Source: UBA10329 sp964500205
GTDB taxonomy: Bacteria; Bacteroidota; Bacteroidia; UBA10329
Length of the DNA stretch: 64,000 nt
Reading direction: 5' to 3'
NCBI GenBank assembly: GCA_964500205.1
Contig: CAZCNS010000001.1
Coordinates: 62,001-126,000 of the forward strand
This document shows positions 36,284-45,430 of this stretch, piece by piece. Each line of letters starts with the position of its first letter. Position 1 is the first letter of the stretch. The notes under the pieces are model-generated. The model was not told where the DNA came from and ran no database searches. It was given only the letters and a program-made list of their open reading frames with translations. Both the position numbers and the translations under genes were made by a program.

Positions 36284-37042
36284 TCAGCTCTTCCCCTCTA
36301 TCCGCCCATCAAACTCCTTCCTCGGCCCTTCCCCGAAAAGCAGGAAATGGAACTGCTCGGCAGTGAGCGCATCTTCCACCTTGTGCTCACCGATGCGCGT
36401 CCTGCGCAAGCTTTGCAGATAGCCACCACAGCCCAGCTTCTGACCGAGGTCGTGGGCAAGTGAACGGATGTAGGTACCCTTGGAGCAGGTCACGTCAAAA
36501 TCGGCCTCGATGCCTCCTTCAACCCTGCGCACATCTGTGATGAGGAACGCGGTGATGGTGACGCGTTTGGCAGCGAGTTCCTTCGCCTCGCCTTTGCGGG
36601 CAAGGTCGTAGCTGCGTTCGCCTTCCACCATCTTGGCAGAGAACACAGGCGGAATCTGGTCTATCGCCCCCTCAAAGGCCTTGGCTGCGGAACAGATGCT
36701 GTCCTCCGTGACGTCTTCGGTGGGAAAGGTCGCGTCCACGGGCGTTTCCATATCGTAACTGGGCCGCGTGGCCCCGAGGAAAATGGTGCCTGTGTACTGC
36801 TTCTCTGCCGCCTGAATGAGGTCTATCTTCTTGGTCGAATGGCCTGTGCAGAGCACCAAGAGTCCGGTGGCCAACGGGTCGAGCGTGCCTGCATGGCCCA
36901 CCTTGATATTGCGCTCATTGATGAGCCTGCGGATCATGCCCCGCACACGGTTCACCATCTGGAAGGAAGTCCAGCCAATGGGCTTGTCGAAGAGAAGGGT
37001 CTCGCCCTTTTTGAAGTTGAATACAGAAGGGCCGGGGGACAT
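36284..37042 (-). CDS. truB: tRNA pseudouridine(55) synthase TruB
   Basis: A 252-residue protein with TruB motif II, GHAGTLDPLATGLL, where Asp55 is the catalytic residue, plus ETLLFDKPIGWTS near the start, the RPSYDMETP loop and the C-terminal RTRIGEHKVEDALT. It makes pseudouridine 55 in the T-loop of tRNAs. An upstream ATG at 37108 would add 22 residues encoded by a low-complexity GGGACGAG-type stretch; the start at 37042 (MSPGPSVFNF) is preferred. It is downstream of uppP on the same strand, with 151 bases between them. Confidence 0.93.
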   Translation of the reverse strand: MSPGPSVFNFKKGETLLFDKPIGWTSFQMVNRVRGMIRRLINERNIKVGHAGTLDPLATGLLVLCTGHSTKKIDLIQAAEKQYTGTIFLGATRPSYDMETPVDATFPTEDVTEDSICSAAKAFEGAIDQIPPVFSAKMVEGERSYDLARKGEAKELAAKRVTITAFLITDVRRVEGGIEADFDVTCSKGTYIRSLAHDLGQKLGCGGYLQSLRRTRIGEHKVEDALTAEQFHFLLFGEGPRKEFDGRIEGKS

Positions 37043-37193
37043 GGGACGAGGGACGAAGGGATTTGCGAAAAACGATTGCGGCCGTGTCCCGCTATCATGT
37101 TGTTTCAATTGGTAGAAACCGATTAAACGGTTTCAGAGAGCAGGTCGGTTGTCACGGATTCCCATGAATGAATCCGTGGGCTGAATTTCAAAG

Positions 37194-37988
37194 TCACATT
37201 ACCAAAGTTGCACCGATGGCCAGCGTTCCGGCCAAGAAACAGTAGTAGGCGAAGTAGCGGAGCTGGGCCTTTTTCACCAAAGTGATCATCCATGTGCAGG
37301 CCGCGAGACCAGCCACGAAAGCCGCCACGAAACCGATGACCAGCGGCATAACCTGCGTGGTCTCCGAGCCGATGTTGCCGTCCATCACGTCCTTCGCCAT
37401 TTTTCCGAGAATCAATGGAACCACCATCAGGAAAGAGAACCTTGCGGCCCGCTCCCTATCAATGCCCAAAAGCACCGATGTGGCGATGGTCGCTCCCGAA
37501 CGGCTGATGCCCGGCAGGATGGCGATGGCCTGCGCAATACCGATGATGGCCGCATGGAAGTAGCCCACAGTCTTCTCTGTGCGCTTGGCACGGTCGGCAA
37601 GGAACAGCAGCAGAGCCGTGATCCAGAGCATCGCGCCCACGAGCAGTATCTGTTTGTTGAAAAGGGCCTCAATCTGATCATTGAACAGCACCCCGATGAT
37701 GGCTGCGGGCACCATCGACACGATGACCTTCAGCGAAAACTCCGTCTGCTCGTTCCATTTGAACCGGAAGAGCCCTTGCAGGATCTCAAGGATGTCCTTT
37801 CGGAAAACGACCACCGTGCTGAGGGCCGTGGCGGCATGAACCACCACGGTGAAGAGCAGGCTCTCCTCCGGCAGACTGCCGTCACCGAGAATGGCCTTGC
37901 CAAGTTCGAGATGCCCACTGCTGCTGACAGGCAGGAACTCCGTAAGTCCCTGAATGATGCCCAGAATGAGCGCGTCCAACCAGCTCAT
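37194..37988 (-). CDS. uppP: Undecaprenyl-diphosphatase UppP (BacA)
   Basis: A 264-residue integral membrane protein. The two conserved sites are present: GLTEFLPVSSSGHLELG (Glu17, Ser22-24, His26) and LPGISRSGATI near residue 160. About eight hydrophobic segments are seen. It removes one phosphate from undecaprenyl diphosphate so that the lipid carrier can be reused in peptidoglycan and other polymer synthesis. The start is 3 bases after the DUF3098 stop, indicating an operon. Confidence 0.95.
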   Translation of the reverse strand: MSWLDALILGIIQGLTEFLPVSSSGHLELGKAILGDGSLPEESLLFTVVVHAATALSTVVVFRKDILEILQGLFRFKWNEQTEFSLKVIVSMVPAAIIGVLFNDQIEALFNKQILLVGAMLWITALLLFLADRAKRTEKTVGYFHAAIIGIAQAIAILPGISRSGATIATSVLLGIDRERAARFSFLMVVPLILGKMAKDVMDGNIGSETTQVMPLVIGFVAAFVAGLAACTWMITLVKKAQLRYFAYYCFLAGTLAIGATLVM

Positions 37989-37991
37989 GCC

Positions 37992-38240
37992 TTACTTCGA
38001 CTTTGAGCGGTACATGATAGCCGCGATCTCGATGGCAAATCCGAACAGGATCACCAAGGGCGCAACAGTGAGCCGCTGCGTGTCAAAAATATCCTCGCTG
38101 AAAACATTAGGGTCGTCCGAGCCACCGCCCGCCATCAGCGCATAGCCGATGGCCAGCACCACAAGGCCCGCGATCATCAAGATGTAATTCTCACGCCCGA
38201 AAGTAAAGGTGGGTTGGGAAGGGGATTTTTCGTTGGACAT
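37992..38240 (-). CDS. DUF3098 small membrane protein
   Basis: An 82-residue protein with two predicted transmembrane helices separated by GGGSDDPNVFSEDIFDTQR, the DUF3098 signature (F-x-F-G-x-E-N-Y at the start, ending at a lysine-rich tail). The ATG at 38240 is chosen over 38255. In Bacteroidota this family usually lies between ftsX and uppP, as here. Its role is unknown; the context suggests the cell envelope. Confidence 0.85.
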   Translation of the reverse strand: MSNEKSPSQPTFTFGRENYILMIAGLVVLAIGYALMAGGGSDDPNVFSEDIFDTQRLTVAPLVILFGFAIEIAAIMYRSKSK

Positions 38241-38319
38241 AAGAGAGAGTTTCAAGTGTGATGTTCAAGGTTTCAGGTCACGGTAGAGACGCGATTCATT
38301 GCGTCTCTACTGGATACGC

Positions 38320-38772
38320 TCAGGATTTGTTCAATCGGTTCAGCACAGCTCTCAGGTCATCAGGCCGCTGTGTGCCGATGAGCAGTTTCTTTCCATCGGT
38401 GAGTTCAAGCTGAAGCCCCATGTTGCCTGAGATGTTCATTGCAGTTCCTCCGAATCCCCAGCGATAGCCCCATCCTCCAAACTCCGCGATGGGGTTGTAC
38501 TTGCGCACCTCTACCTTGGAAATCATTTCCCAAGGATAGTGTTTGAAGGAAAAGTGGATAGGGAAAAGTTTCACAAAAATTCCTTCGGATGAAACACGGG
38601 TATCAAGGTGCATTACAAATAGCAACGCCACCACACAAGAAACAAGTAGCACCGCCCAAATGCCCCCTGTGAAGCTTCCCACCAAAGCATCAAACACGGC
38701 AAAGGCAAACACACCTGACAGCAGGCCCCAAACCCACCATTGTCTGAACCGTTGCCTTTCCTCAAAAACCAC
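38320..38772 (-). CDS. DUF6141-like membrane protein
   Basis: Starting at the GTG of 38772, the 150-residue product begins VFEERQRFRQWWVWGL, has two transmembrane helices, then a PH-like C-terminal part (EVRKYNPIAEFGGWGYR ... LQLELTDGKKLLIGTQRPDDL). This resembles DUF6141. A longer frame from TTG 38817 overlaps ftsX by 4 bases, but its first 15 residues come from a repetitive TTTAAGGTT-type stretch, so I prefer the shorter form. The function is unknown. It sits between ftsX and DUF3098 in one gene run. Confidence 0.75.
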   Translation of the reverse strand: MVFEERQRFRQWWVWGLLSGVFAFAVFDALVGSFTGGIWAVLLVSCVVALLFVMHLDTRVSSEGIFVKLFPIHFSFKHYPWEMISKVEVRKYNPIAEFGGWGYRWGFGGTAMNISGNMGLQLELTDGKKLLIGTQRPDDLRAVLNRLNKS

Positions 38773-38813
38773 CCTGCTTTCCAACCTTAAACCTTGAACA
38801 ACAAACCTTAAAC

Positions 38814-39692
38814 TCAATAGTACAGCTCATCTGCCCTCAATCTCAGGTACTTGCGTACCGCGAATGTGGTGGACAGGAATGAGATGAGCAGACCCAGCGT
38901 AAGCACCGCAGCGAAAAGTGTACCCACAATCTGCACATCGTTCAGGCCAAAAAGCTCTGGTACCTGACCATGCGCCAAATGGATGACCAGCGCCAGCAGC
39001 AGGCACGAGACCACCGCGCCCACCAGTCCGCGCAGCACACCTTCTATCAGGAATGGTTTGCGGATGAACGACTGTGTAGCCCCCACCAGCTTCATGCTGT
39101 TGATGATGAACCGCTTGGAATATACCGAGAGGCGGATATTGTTGTTGATGAGCGTAATGGCGATGACCGACAGCAGCCCGCAGAACACCATGATGACGAT
39201 GCCCGCCTTGCGCACATTGCGGTTGATGACGCGGATGAGGTCCACAGGATAGTCTATCTCGTGAATGAACTCGTTCTTGAGCAATTCTGACTGAATGTCG
39301 ATCATGCCGTCAGCATCCGCGAACTCGGCCTTCACCTTCACGTCAATGCTTCGCTTGAGCGGGTTGTAGCCCATGAAGCCGAGGAAATCCTCTCCCAGTG
39401 CCTCCTGCATGTATTCGGCTGCCTCTTCTTTGCTCACATACTTGGTGCTACGCACAAAGTCGGACGCATCGAGAAATTTCTGAAACTGCATGATGTCAGC
39501 CTCCTTGGCATCGTCCTTCATGTAGATGGTGAAACCGATGTTCTCCTTAACGTGGCCAGAAAGTGCATCGGCATAAAGCATGACAAGGCCCAGCAGTCCG
39601 AGCATGAATAGCACAAGACTGATACTGACCACTGCCGTGATATTGCTGGCAAGTATCTTCTTGCGATGCGCTTTTTCCTCTGCCGATGCCAT
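38814..39692 (-). CDS. ftsX: Cell division ABC transporter subunit FtsX
   Basis: A 292-residue protein with the FtsX layout: one transmembrane helix near residues 15-40, a large extracytoplasmic domain (about 45-175; NIGFTIYMKDDAKEADI ... KYVSKEEAAEYMQ), then three helices, and the conserved cytoplasmic segment SKRFIINSMKLVGATQSFIRKPFL. With the ATPase FtsE it forms a type VII ABC complex that activates wall hydrolases at the septum. FtsE is not in the window, which is common in Bacteroidota. It is the first gene of the minus-strand run toward truB. Confidence 0.93.
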   Translation of the reverse strand: MASAEEKAHRKKILASNITAVVSISLVLFMLGLLGLVMLYADALSGHVKENIGFTIYMKDDAKEADIMQFQKFLDASDFVRSTKYVSKEEAAEYMQEALGEDFLGFMGYNPLKRSIDVKVKAEFADADGMIDIQSELLKNEFIHEIDYPVDLIRVINRNVRKAGIVIMVFCGLLSVIAITLINNNIRLSVYSKRFIINSMKLVGATQSFIRKPFLIEGVLRGLVGAVVSCLLLALVIHLAHGQVPELFGLNDVQIVGTLFAAVLTLGLLISFLSTTFAVRKYLRLRADELYY

Positions 39693-39934
39693 GGGTGCGA
39701 TAGGGCGGCTAAATTACACTTTCGTAAGGGCGGAGAAAATTCTGTTGGGCGATGTGTCGATCGGCATTTGCTGACACCATCGTCAACATATCACGGCATT
39801 AAGGACCGCTTTCATCGGCTGATAGGCCGCATTGGTCTTTTTTGAGAGAACGTTAGCTTTAATTACACGTATTCTTACGAGCGGATGCACCTATTTCAAC
39901 CCACGCGTCTTATTACCGAATAAAGCTCCTCGAC

Positions 39935-42619
39935 TTGTCAACCCTCGGAAGAAAAGACCTTACCCCACTGGCCGCAAGCAAAGAGATGCTCTCCATTCTG
40001 GAGCATTCTGAACGCAGCACGCTGGTGATGGATGTGAATTACCGTATCCTGTGGTTCAACTCAAGCGCGGCCCGTACCATGCCCCGCTTTTTCGGTGAGC
40101 CTCTCAAGGCCGGTTACACCTACTGGGATTATGTGCAGAATGATGAGCACCTGCGCTTCAAGCGGAATTTCGAGCAGGCATTGAAGGGTCGCACCGTTAG
40201 TGTGGAACGTAGGATGGAGGGTGTCAAAGGGCCCGATGTGTGGATAGACGGGAGGTTCTCCCCGCTTGTTGGTGCGGATGACGATCTGGTAGGAGTGATC
40301 TACTCCTACGAGAACATCACAGAACGCAAACGCAACGAGGAGGAGGCGAAATACCGCAACAGTGTGCTCAAGGCCATAGAGAGCAATGAGGCGCAAGGTT
40401 TTCTACTCATTGATGCGGACGACCGCATCATGAGCCATAATCCTTTTGCAGAAAAACTCTTTCCGCTATGGAAGGAGGCCCAAGGAAAGCTCGGGCCTCG
40501 GACGAGAATCTCGGACATCGTGGCCGCCAACTGGACAGACAGGATGAATGGCGGTCTGAAAGTGGCGCGTAATGGAGGCACAGTGATCGTGGAATTCGAT
40601 TGTACCGGTAGTGTTCACCGCATTCTGGAGGTACGCTTCTGTCCGGTGCACGCCCGCTCGGACACCAGCATGGTCTCTCTCTGGGTGTCTGACATCACAG
40701 AGAAACGTAGGTCGGAGCGTGAACTGCTCATCTCCGAGGACAACCTGCGTTCAGTATTCAACAGCAGCTCGCAGACCTTTTTTCTGCTCGACCACGAACT
40801 GCGGATCCTGGCTTTCAACGATGCAGCTTCGCAGCATGTGAGCGACACCTACGGAAAGAAGCTTCGGCCAGGCATCAGCGCGGTGGAAGTGACACCAGCA
40901 GAGCGCATCCCTCAATTCCTTGCAGAGGCTGAACGCGCATTCAGCGGCAAGAAAGTGGAAGTGGAGAAACACTTCAACTTGGCCGGCAGAGAACGATGGT
41001 TCGAGCGGCACATCAACCCCATCAGGAACAGCGATGGAGTAATAGACCGCATCGCCATGTGGTCCATAGACATCACTGAGCGCAAAAGGGCTGAGGAAGC
41101 ACTGCGAGAGAGCGAGGAAAGATTCAGGGAACTGGCCAAGATCATGCCAGTAGGGGTTTACCAGTGTGACCGCAACGGCCAGACGGTCTACATCAACGAG
41201 CGTGTAAAGACATTGGTACCTGCCCCCACATCGCAGCTTATCTCTGGTGATTGGATGATGGTAATTCATCCGGACGACAGACAGCGCGTGCGAGATTCAT
41301 GGAGAACCATCCTCCGTGAGAAACAACCATATCAAATCGAGTATCGGGTAGTGGATAAGGATGGAAATGCGACCTACATTTTCGAGCAGGCCATACCCCT
41401 GTTCAATGCCAACGAGGAGTACTCTGGACACATAGGCTCACTCATTGACCTGACTGAACAGCACACCAACCAGCAGCTGAGGCAGCAGAAAGAAGTAGCG
41501 GAATACTCTTTGAAATTCCGGTCTGACTTCCTTGCCAGCATGAGTCATGAGATTCGGACACCCCTCACGGGTGTGATGGCCATGTCAGAACTTCTGCTCG
41601 GGTCCGGACTTAAGGAGGAGCAGCGCAAGCACGTGGAGAGCATCTATAGTGCATCGCAAGACCTCAGGGCCATCGTGAATGACGTGCTTCACCTTGCTGA
41701 GCTGGAGGCTGGAAAAGTCGTGCTGCGCGAAGAATCATTCGACACGGATGCGCTGCTCAATTCACTGAGCGAACGCTTCAAAGCAGAGGCGGATGCCAAA
41801 GGAGTAGCACTGCACACCGAGAACAAGTCCGAGGGTCAGTACTTATTGACGGACAGGCGAAGGCTGATGCAGATACTGGGCAACCTGACGCGGAATGCGA
41901 TCAAATTCACCGACAAAGGGACAGTGCGTATTGTGGCATCACACGATGACAAGGGCCTATTGCTTGAAGTTCAAGATACGGGAGTGGGCATCCCGAGTTC
42001 AGAACTGCCGAAGCTCTTCACGGATTTCTCCAAACTTGGCCATACCACAGCCCAGAATATGGAGGGTACCGGACTGGGGCTTTCCATCAGCCGGAAGCTG
42101 GCCGCGATGTTGGGTGGGGAGATAGGTGTTGAGAGCGTTTATGGCAAAGGCAGTACCTTCTGGCTGCGCCTTTCTGGCTCGGTGCTTCAGCAGACCGATG
42201 GATACACCGCGAAGCCAACCCTGGAAGCTCCGGTTTCTAACCCTCAATTAAAGAAAGATGTGCTCCTGGTGGAAGACAACCTCATCAACCAAGCAGCGTT
42301 CAAGGCCATGCTCAAGAGGCTTGGATGTCGGGTCACTTGCGCATCGAACGGAGAGGACGCATTGAATGCCTTTTCCAACAAACGTTTCGACATCATCTTC
42401 ATGGATGTGCAGATGCCTGTGATGGACGGCATCACCGCCACAGAACGCATGAGAGCCTCTGGTCGCGAGGTACCCCCTGTCATTGCCCTGAGTGGGAACG
42501 TGCTTGATCGAGATGAGAACGGGCAGCTTAAAGTCCCGATGGATGACCTGCTGGTAAAGCCAGTGGTATCCGCAGACCTGAATCGCGTTTTACAAGAATG
42601 GGCGCAGCGGTCATCTTGA
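39935..42619 (+). CDS. Hybrid sensor histidine kinase with four PAS domains and a receiver domain
   Basis: Layout of the 894 residues: four PAS/PAC units (about 20-135, 140-260, 265-390, 395-515; each ends in ITE-x-K or DLTEQ), a HisKA domain with the phosphoacceptor His538 in MSHEIRTPLTG, an ATPase domain (NAIKFTDKG, DTGVGIP, GTGLGLSISRKLAAMLGG), and a C-terminal receiver with Asp824 in IIFMDVQMPVMDG. There is no transmembrane segment, so it is probably cytosolic. The start is a TTG at 39935; an ATG at 39986 is a possible alternative. No partner regulator is adjacent, so output and signal are unknown. Confidence 0.92.
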   Translation: MSTLGRKDLTPLAASKEMLSILEHSERSTLVMDVNYRILWFNSSAARTMPRFFGEPLKAGYTYWDYVQNDEHLRFKRNFEQALKGRTVSVERRMEGVKGPDVWIDGRFSPLVGADDDLVGVIYSYENITERKRNEEEAKYRNSVLKAIESNEAQGFLLIDADDRIMSHNPFAEKLFPLWKEAQGKLGPRTRISDIVAANWTDRMNGGLKVARNGGTVIVEFDCTGSVHRILEVRFCPVHARSDTSMVSLWVSDITEKRRSERELLISEDNLRSVFNSSSQTFFLLDHELRILAFNDAASQHVSDTYGKKLRPGISAVEVTPAERIPQFLAEAERAFSGKKVEVEKHFNLAGRERWFERHINPIRNSDGVIDRIAMWSIDITERKRAEEALRESEERFRELAKIMPVGVYQCDRNGQTVYINERVKTLVPAPTSQLISGDWMMVIHPDDRQRVRDSWRTILREKQPYQIEYRVVDKDGNATYIFEQAIPLFNANEEYSGHIGSLIDLTEQHTNQQLRQQKEVAEYSLKFRSDFLASMSHEIRTPLTGVMAMSELLLGSGLKEEQRKHVESIYSASQDLRAIVNDVLHLAELEAGKVVLREESFDTDALLNSLSERFKAEADAKGVALHTENKSEGQYLLTDRRRLMQILGNLTRNAIKFTDKGTVRIVASHDDKGLLLEVQDTGVGIPSSELPKLFTDFSKLGHTTAQNMEGTGLGLSISRKLAAMLGGEIGVESVYGKGSTFWLRLSGSVLQQTDGYTAKPTLEAPVSNPQLKKDVLLVEDNLINQAAFKAMLKRLGCRVTCASNGEDALNAFSNKRFDIIFMDVQMPVMDGITATERMRASGREVPPVIALSGNVLDRDENGQLKVPMDDLLVKPVVSADLNRVLQEWAQRSS

Positions 42620-42666
42620 CAGATACCGCTACGCCCATTACAGGGTGCTGTGTTTGAAATTCCGAC

Positions 42667-44757
42667 TCAGTAGAAACGAGAACGGTTGTCTTTTATGTCG
42701 GCACGCTTTTTCAATGCCTCAAACACCTCATAATCAACACGCGATGCCAGCGAGCTCTTGAGTGCACGAGCATTGGATGCATAGCTGTCGCGCACTGGGG
42801 CATCTGTGCGGCTTTCCACCTTGATGACGAAAACGCCCTGCTGACCCTTGACCGCTCCGGACACCTGTCCTACAGGCAGCACAGAGGCCGCGCCTATCAC
42901 CTCTGGCTCGCGCCCCATGCCCGGAATGGCCTGAGAACTGAACGAGATATTGTCCTTGATCTCCAAAGGCAAGTTCATGGCATCCGCCACCTTCTGAATA
43001 TCGTCAGTCAGCACAGCAGTGAACTCCTTGATGAACTGCTCGGCCTTCTTCTCCTTGATGACCTCGGCCTCCAGTTCCTCGCGGATGTCGGCAATGGGAG
43101 TTTGTCCCTTATCGCGGACGGCCGTGAGGGCAGCCACTACGAACACGTTACCGACCTCCATCACCTTGCTCACTTCACCTTTGTTCGCATTGAATGCCCA
43201 ACGAATCACCTCCCGCGGTGACTCCAGACCTGCAATGACGCGGTCGTTCTCCTTGATGTTGGGGGCCAGACGTTTGTTCAATCCATTCTCCGTGACCAGC
43301 TCATCAAACGAATCGAGACCCTTGGCCGCTCCACGTGCGAACTCATCGGCCTTGCCATATACCATCTGATAGGTCTTACTGCTGGGGTCTACCGTTCGCT
43401 GGATAACTGCTACAGCCCGTTTCTCAGATTTACCCTTCTGATCTTGAACCTCGATGATGTGGTAACCGAACTGCGACCGCACCAGCGTGATGTCGCCTTT
43501 CTTGCCATCAAAACAAGCATCGTTGAAGCTTGGTACCATCATTCCTTCCTGAAACCAGCCAAGGTCACCACCCTGTGCTCCAGACCCTGGGTCCTCGCTC
43601 ATACTCCGCGCAATGGCCGCGAAATCTCCCTTCTTGTTCTTCACCACGTCATACAGGCTGTCAGCGATCTGCTTGGAGCGCTCATTGCCATAAGTGTTGG
43701 GGGTGATGAGGATGTGACGTGCCTTCACCGAGTCGGGAGACATCTTTACACCGATAAGCTTGGCCAGACGGAACACGCGGCCTTCCAAGTATGGGCCGTG
43801 AACATATCCTTTCTGCGATGCGAACATGATGGAATCGATGGCGATGGGCAAGTTGCCCTTCTGCGTCCAGGAAGCATTGAAGCGGACATCAGATTCGCGG
43901 TTCACGAAAAGCGTGTCGTTATCCGCTGCCGCAAACTCCTCTTTTACACGTTCAGCCCACTGACGCACATTGTCCATGTCGTCCTTGGATGGCTCAACGG
44001 GGAAGGTCACATACTCAATGTCACGGGATGCTTCCTGCTCATACTTCTTAAGGTTGGCATTGTAGAACCGCTTGATCTCACCTTCGCTCGCGGTGAAGTC
44101 GTCATCGCTCACGCTGTCAAAACGCTTCACTACCAGACGCAGGTTAGCAGGGGTATTCTTTGCCTCGAAATCAAGACGCGCCTCATGGTTGGTGGCAAAG
44201 AGGCCCTTGCGGATGGCATTGTAGTACTTCTCATTCCTGCGCAGCTTGGCTATGTCGCGCTCAAAACGCACCCAGCGTGCCTTTATATCCGGGTCATCAT
44301 CCATCCTGCGGAGGAAGTTGTACACCTGTGTTGCATCAAACTGGCCTGTGTTGGGGTCGCTGAATGCCTGCACCACTTGCGGGTGTGGATTGGCACCCTG
44401 CACCATATCGTATATCTCCTCTGCCGACACCTTCACGCCCAGATCTTCCATCTCACGGTCGAGAATGATCTCGCGAAGCAATTGGTTCCAGGTCTGCTCG
44501 CGGAGCTGGTCTGTGGTGGCGGCAGTGACGCTGCTCTGTCCGCTCTGGTTCTTGTAATTCTCGATGGCCTGTTGCACCCGCGCCTCAAAGTCGCGGCCTT
44601 CGATGGCCTCTCCGGCAATGACCGCTACTTCGGTCTGCGAGCCGCTTACAAGAAAATTGCTGGACGAGAAAAGGTCGCCCAGAATGAATGCGAGCATGGC
44701 GCCTCCGATCATGATGAGCAGCAGCGTGGACTTCTCGCGAATCTTTCCGATTACCAT
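42667..44757 (-). CDS. SurA/PpiD-like periplasmic peptidyl-prolyl isomerase
   Basis: A 696-residue protein with an N-terminal membrane anchor (EKSTLLLIMIGGAMLAFILGDLF), a SurA_N-like helical region, and a parvulin domain around residues 345-440 (KARHILITP ... SEDPGSGAQGGDLGWF ... PFGYHIIEV-like end). A second, degenerate isomerase-like region follows. This is the PpiD layout: a chaperone held in the inner membrane that helps newly exported proteins fold, likely including outer-membrane barrels. ATG 44757 is preferred over 44817 because the membrane segment then lies close to the N-terminus. Confidence 0.9.
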   Translation of the reverse strand: MVIGKIREKSTLLLIMIGGAMLAFILGDLFSSSNFLVSGSQTEVAVIAGEAIEGRDFEARVQQAIENYKNQSGQSSVTAATTDQLREQTWNQLLREIILDREMEDLGVKVSAEEIYDMVQGANPHPQVVQAFSDPNTGQFDATQVYNFLRRMDDDPDIKARWVRFERDIAKLRRNEKYYNAIRKGLFATNHEARLDFEAKNTPANLRLVVKRFDSVSDDDFTASEGEIKRFYNANLKKYEQEASRDIEYVTFPVEPSKDDMDNVRQWAERVKEEFAAADNDTLFVNRESDVRFNASWTQKGNLPIAIDSIMFASQKGYVHGPYLEGRVFRLAKLIGVKMSPDSVKARHILITPNTYGNERSKQIADSLYDVVKNKKGDFAAIARSMSEDPGSGAQGGDLGWFQEGMMVPSFNDACFDGKKGDITLVRSQFGYHIIEVQDQKGKSEKRAVAVIQRTVDPSSKTYQMVYGKADEFARGAAKGLDSFDELVTENGLNKRLAPNIKENDRVIAGLESPREVIRWAFNANKGEVSKVMEVGNVFVVAALTAVRDKGQTPIADIREELEAEVIKEKKAEQFIKEFTAVLTDDIQKVADAMNLPLEIKDNISFSSQAIPGMGREPEVIGAASVLPVGQVSGAVKGQQGVFVIKVESRTDAPVRDSYASNARALKSSLASRVDYEVFEALKKRADIKDNRSRFY

Positions 44758-44915
44758 AATTATAGGGTCTTGATTTTCAGGGCTGCGAATATACACGCGC
44801 ACAATAGAATGAGACACAGGTCGCGAAGCTCAGAAGTTGGAATGACCCCACTTGGTCATTTCGCCCTGCAAACACGACCTTTGCAGGGTTTTCAGCTTCA
44901 AAAATCCCATCAGAG

Positions 44916-45365
44916 ATGACCCTCACCGAACGCATCAACAACGATATGAAAGAGGCCATGAAGGCCAAGGACAGCGCAAGACTCACCGCATTGCGTGCCA
45001 TCAAGTCGCAACTGCTGCTGGCAGCAACTGCCGCTGGAGGTGCTGATGGTGCATCGGAAGAGGAGGGCATCAAGATGCTTCAGAAGCTGGTGAAGCAGCG
45101 AAGAGAAAGTGCAGACCTATACATTCAACAGGGCCGACAGGACCTGGCCGATCCCGAATTGGCCGAGGCTACGGTCATCGAGCAGTATCTGCCCAAGCAG
45201 CTTTCTGAGGAGGAATTGCGGCCCATTATTGCCGAAATCATCTCCAGAGTAGGCGCAAGCGGCCCGCAGGACATGGGCAAGGTGATGGGCGCGGCTTCCA
45301 AGGAGCTGGCGGGCAAAGCCGATGGCAAGACCATATCAGGGGTAGTGAAAGCCCTGCTGAATTGA
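44916..45365 (+). CDS. GatB/YqeY-domain protein
   Basis: A 149-residue YqeY-like protein (TLTERINNDMKEAMKAKD ... LRAIKSQLL ... YLPKQLSEEEL ... MGKVMGAASKEL). The fold is shared with the tail of GatB of the tRNA-dependent amidotransferase, but free-standing members have no settled role. Length and motifs are standard. It is divergent from the isomerase gene; a GACCTTTG box close to TAnnTTTG lies about 35 bases before the start. Confidence 0.9.
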   Translation: MTLTERINNDMKEAMKAKDSARLTALRAIKSQLLLAATAAGGADGASEEEGIKMLQKLVKQRRESADLYIQQGRQDLADPELAEATVIEQYLPKQLSEEELRPIIAEIISRVGASGPQDMGKVMGAASKELAGKADGKTISGVVKALLN

Positions 45366-45430
45366 TGATTGTTGATTGATGAATGCGGATTGATATCGGC
45401 ATTTATCAATCGACCGTCCTAAATCCCGAA
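45366..45430. repeat. Short GATTGAT-type simple repeat between convergent genes
   Basis: The interval after the YqeY stop contains several GATTGATG/TTGATGA units. The same 7-base repeat recurs inside metG (49054-49086). It is low-complexity intergenic DNA with no gene. Confidence 0.4.

Noticed and set aside
38773..38817. Longer start (TTG 38817) for the DUF6141-like gene overlapping ftsX
   Set aside because: The extra residues come from a repetitive TTTAAGGTT-type tract, and the family-like N-terminus begins at GTG 38772.
43444..44919. 491-residue plus-strand frame opposite the peptidyl-prolyl isomerase gene
   Set aside because: It is the antisense of a well-supported gene with clear parvulin motifs; the composition is that of a shadow frame.
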